From Paraburkholderia metrosideri (lineage in GTDB: Bacteria; Pseudomonadota; Gammaproteobacteria; Burkholderiales; Burkholderiaceae): a stretch of 64,000 nt of DNA. Positions 63,878 through 64,000 of the stretch are shown piece after piece (the first letter of the stretch is position 1; each line of letters opens with the position of its first letter). A program made the translations under genes and the position numbers. Under the pieces are notes generated by a model. It worked only from the letters and a program-made list of their open reading frames with translations. It was not told where the DNA came from and did no database searches. The stretch covers positions 62,001-126,000 of the forward strand of contig NZ_CAJHCP010000008.1 in the NCBI RefSeq assembly GCF_904848625.1, read 5' to 3'.

Positions 63878-64000
63878 TCAATGCTCCTGTTGTAGTTCGC
63901 GAACGAGCTCGTCTTTGGTCGTCGGGGACAGCGCCTCTCGCTTCAACTCCAAGGTCTTCAGGAGATGCCCGTGGGACAGCTCGAAACTATCCAGCAATGT
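63878..64000 (-). CDS. C-terminal end of an unidentified gene
   Basis: On the minus strand an open frame enters from beyond the window and ends at TGA (63878-63880). Its last 40 residues include DSFELSHGHLLKTLELKREA and DELVRELQQEH, a helical, charged C-terminus with good coding composition. No family is recognised. It points in the same direction as the nuclease operon, so it may be further cargo of the same island. Confidence 0.55.
   Translation of the reverse strand, partial: TLLDSFELSHGHLLKTLELKREALSPTTKDELVRELQQEH

Larger units (their letters stand above)
52373..64000. mobile_element. Genomic island inserted in comM (left end in window, right end beyond it)
   Basis: The island begins where the comM coding sequence breaks. 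It is visibly richer in A and T than the chromosome before it. Four overlapping minus-strand genes (three tyrosine-recombinase-like proteins and one small protein) sit at the left end, followed by hypothetical genes. This is the layout of elements that move by multi-protein tyrosine recombinase modules (Tn554-like, recombinase-in-trio and gamma-mobile-trio elements use related modules). The exact family was not determined. The right end, attR and the rest of comM are outside the window, so the element is at least 11.6 kb. Confidence 0.88.

Noticed and set aside
63607..63881. Two overlapping short minus-strand frames near the window end
   Set aside because: They overlap in different frames, neither has a clear start signal or similarity; too weak to call.

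Overview
The window reads as a high-GC beta-proteobacterial chromosome, most likely Burkholderiales and close to Paraburkholderia or Burkholderia. This is inferred from the gene families and gene order (fdx-coaD-rsmD/ftsY, cydPABX, the GlcNAc PTS cluster, the ctaCDGE cytochrome oxidase cluster, the gshA-gshB-PTS-ptsH-ptsI run, glnK-amtB, ubiK-comM). No database search was run. About 52.4 kb is ordinary, densely packed core chromosome. The last 11.6 kb is a foreign, lower-GC island inserted inside the comM/yifB gene.

Core layout. 1-6.1 kb: end of hisC, a 2[4Fe-4S] ferredoxin, coaD, rsmD, ftsY, maiA and a fumarylacetoacetase-family hydrolase, ybiB. 6.2-8.5 kb: an NTF2-like protein, PagL lipid A deacylase and the heat-shock sigma factor rpoH, preceded by a perfect CIRCE operator and a second perfect palindrome. 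8.8-12 kb: cytochrome bd oxidase cydP-cydA-cydB-cydX with an FNR-type box upstream. 12.1-19.6 kb: a complete N-acetylglucosamine PTS regulon on the minus strand (GntR regulator, nagA, SIS-domain deaminase, an EIIA-HPr-EI fusion and an EIICB permease with a second, degenerate EIIB domain). 19.9-22.3 kb: a MarR-GNAT fusion, a MetQ-like binding protein and a YciI protein. 22.5-32.8 kb: the aa3 cytochrome c oxidase cluster with its assembly and heme A genes, where subunit II is fused to cytochrome c and OmpA-like domains. 32.8-42.7 kb: housekeeping genes (DUF2244, BioC-like, comF, trmL, macrodomain, gpsA, secB, grxC, rhodanese, gpmA, ctpA, moeB-like). 42.8-48.5 kb: ptsI, ptsH, an EIIA-Man protein, gshB, gshA. 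48.7-51.2 kb: amtB and glnK behind a predicted sigma-54 promoter, then ubiK.

Island. comM/yifB is cut directly after its Walker B motif (base 52372) and gains a 19-residue foreign tail. Beyond it lie four overlapping minus-strand genes: three large tyrosine-recombinase-like proteins and one small accessory protein, a plausible integration machine. Next come an orphan hypothetical gene and a small helix-turn-helix protein. Last is a compact three-gene minus-strand operon of 356-aa and 136-aa unknowns plus a PD-(D/E)xK nuclease-like protein, then the end of a further gene running off the window. The three-gene operon is my best candidate for a poorly described system, possibly anti-phage defence cargo. 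That function is inference from the nuclease motif and the mobile context. The other half of comM and the right island end lie outside the window.
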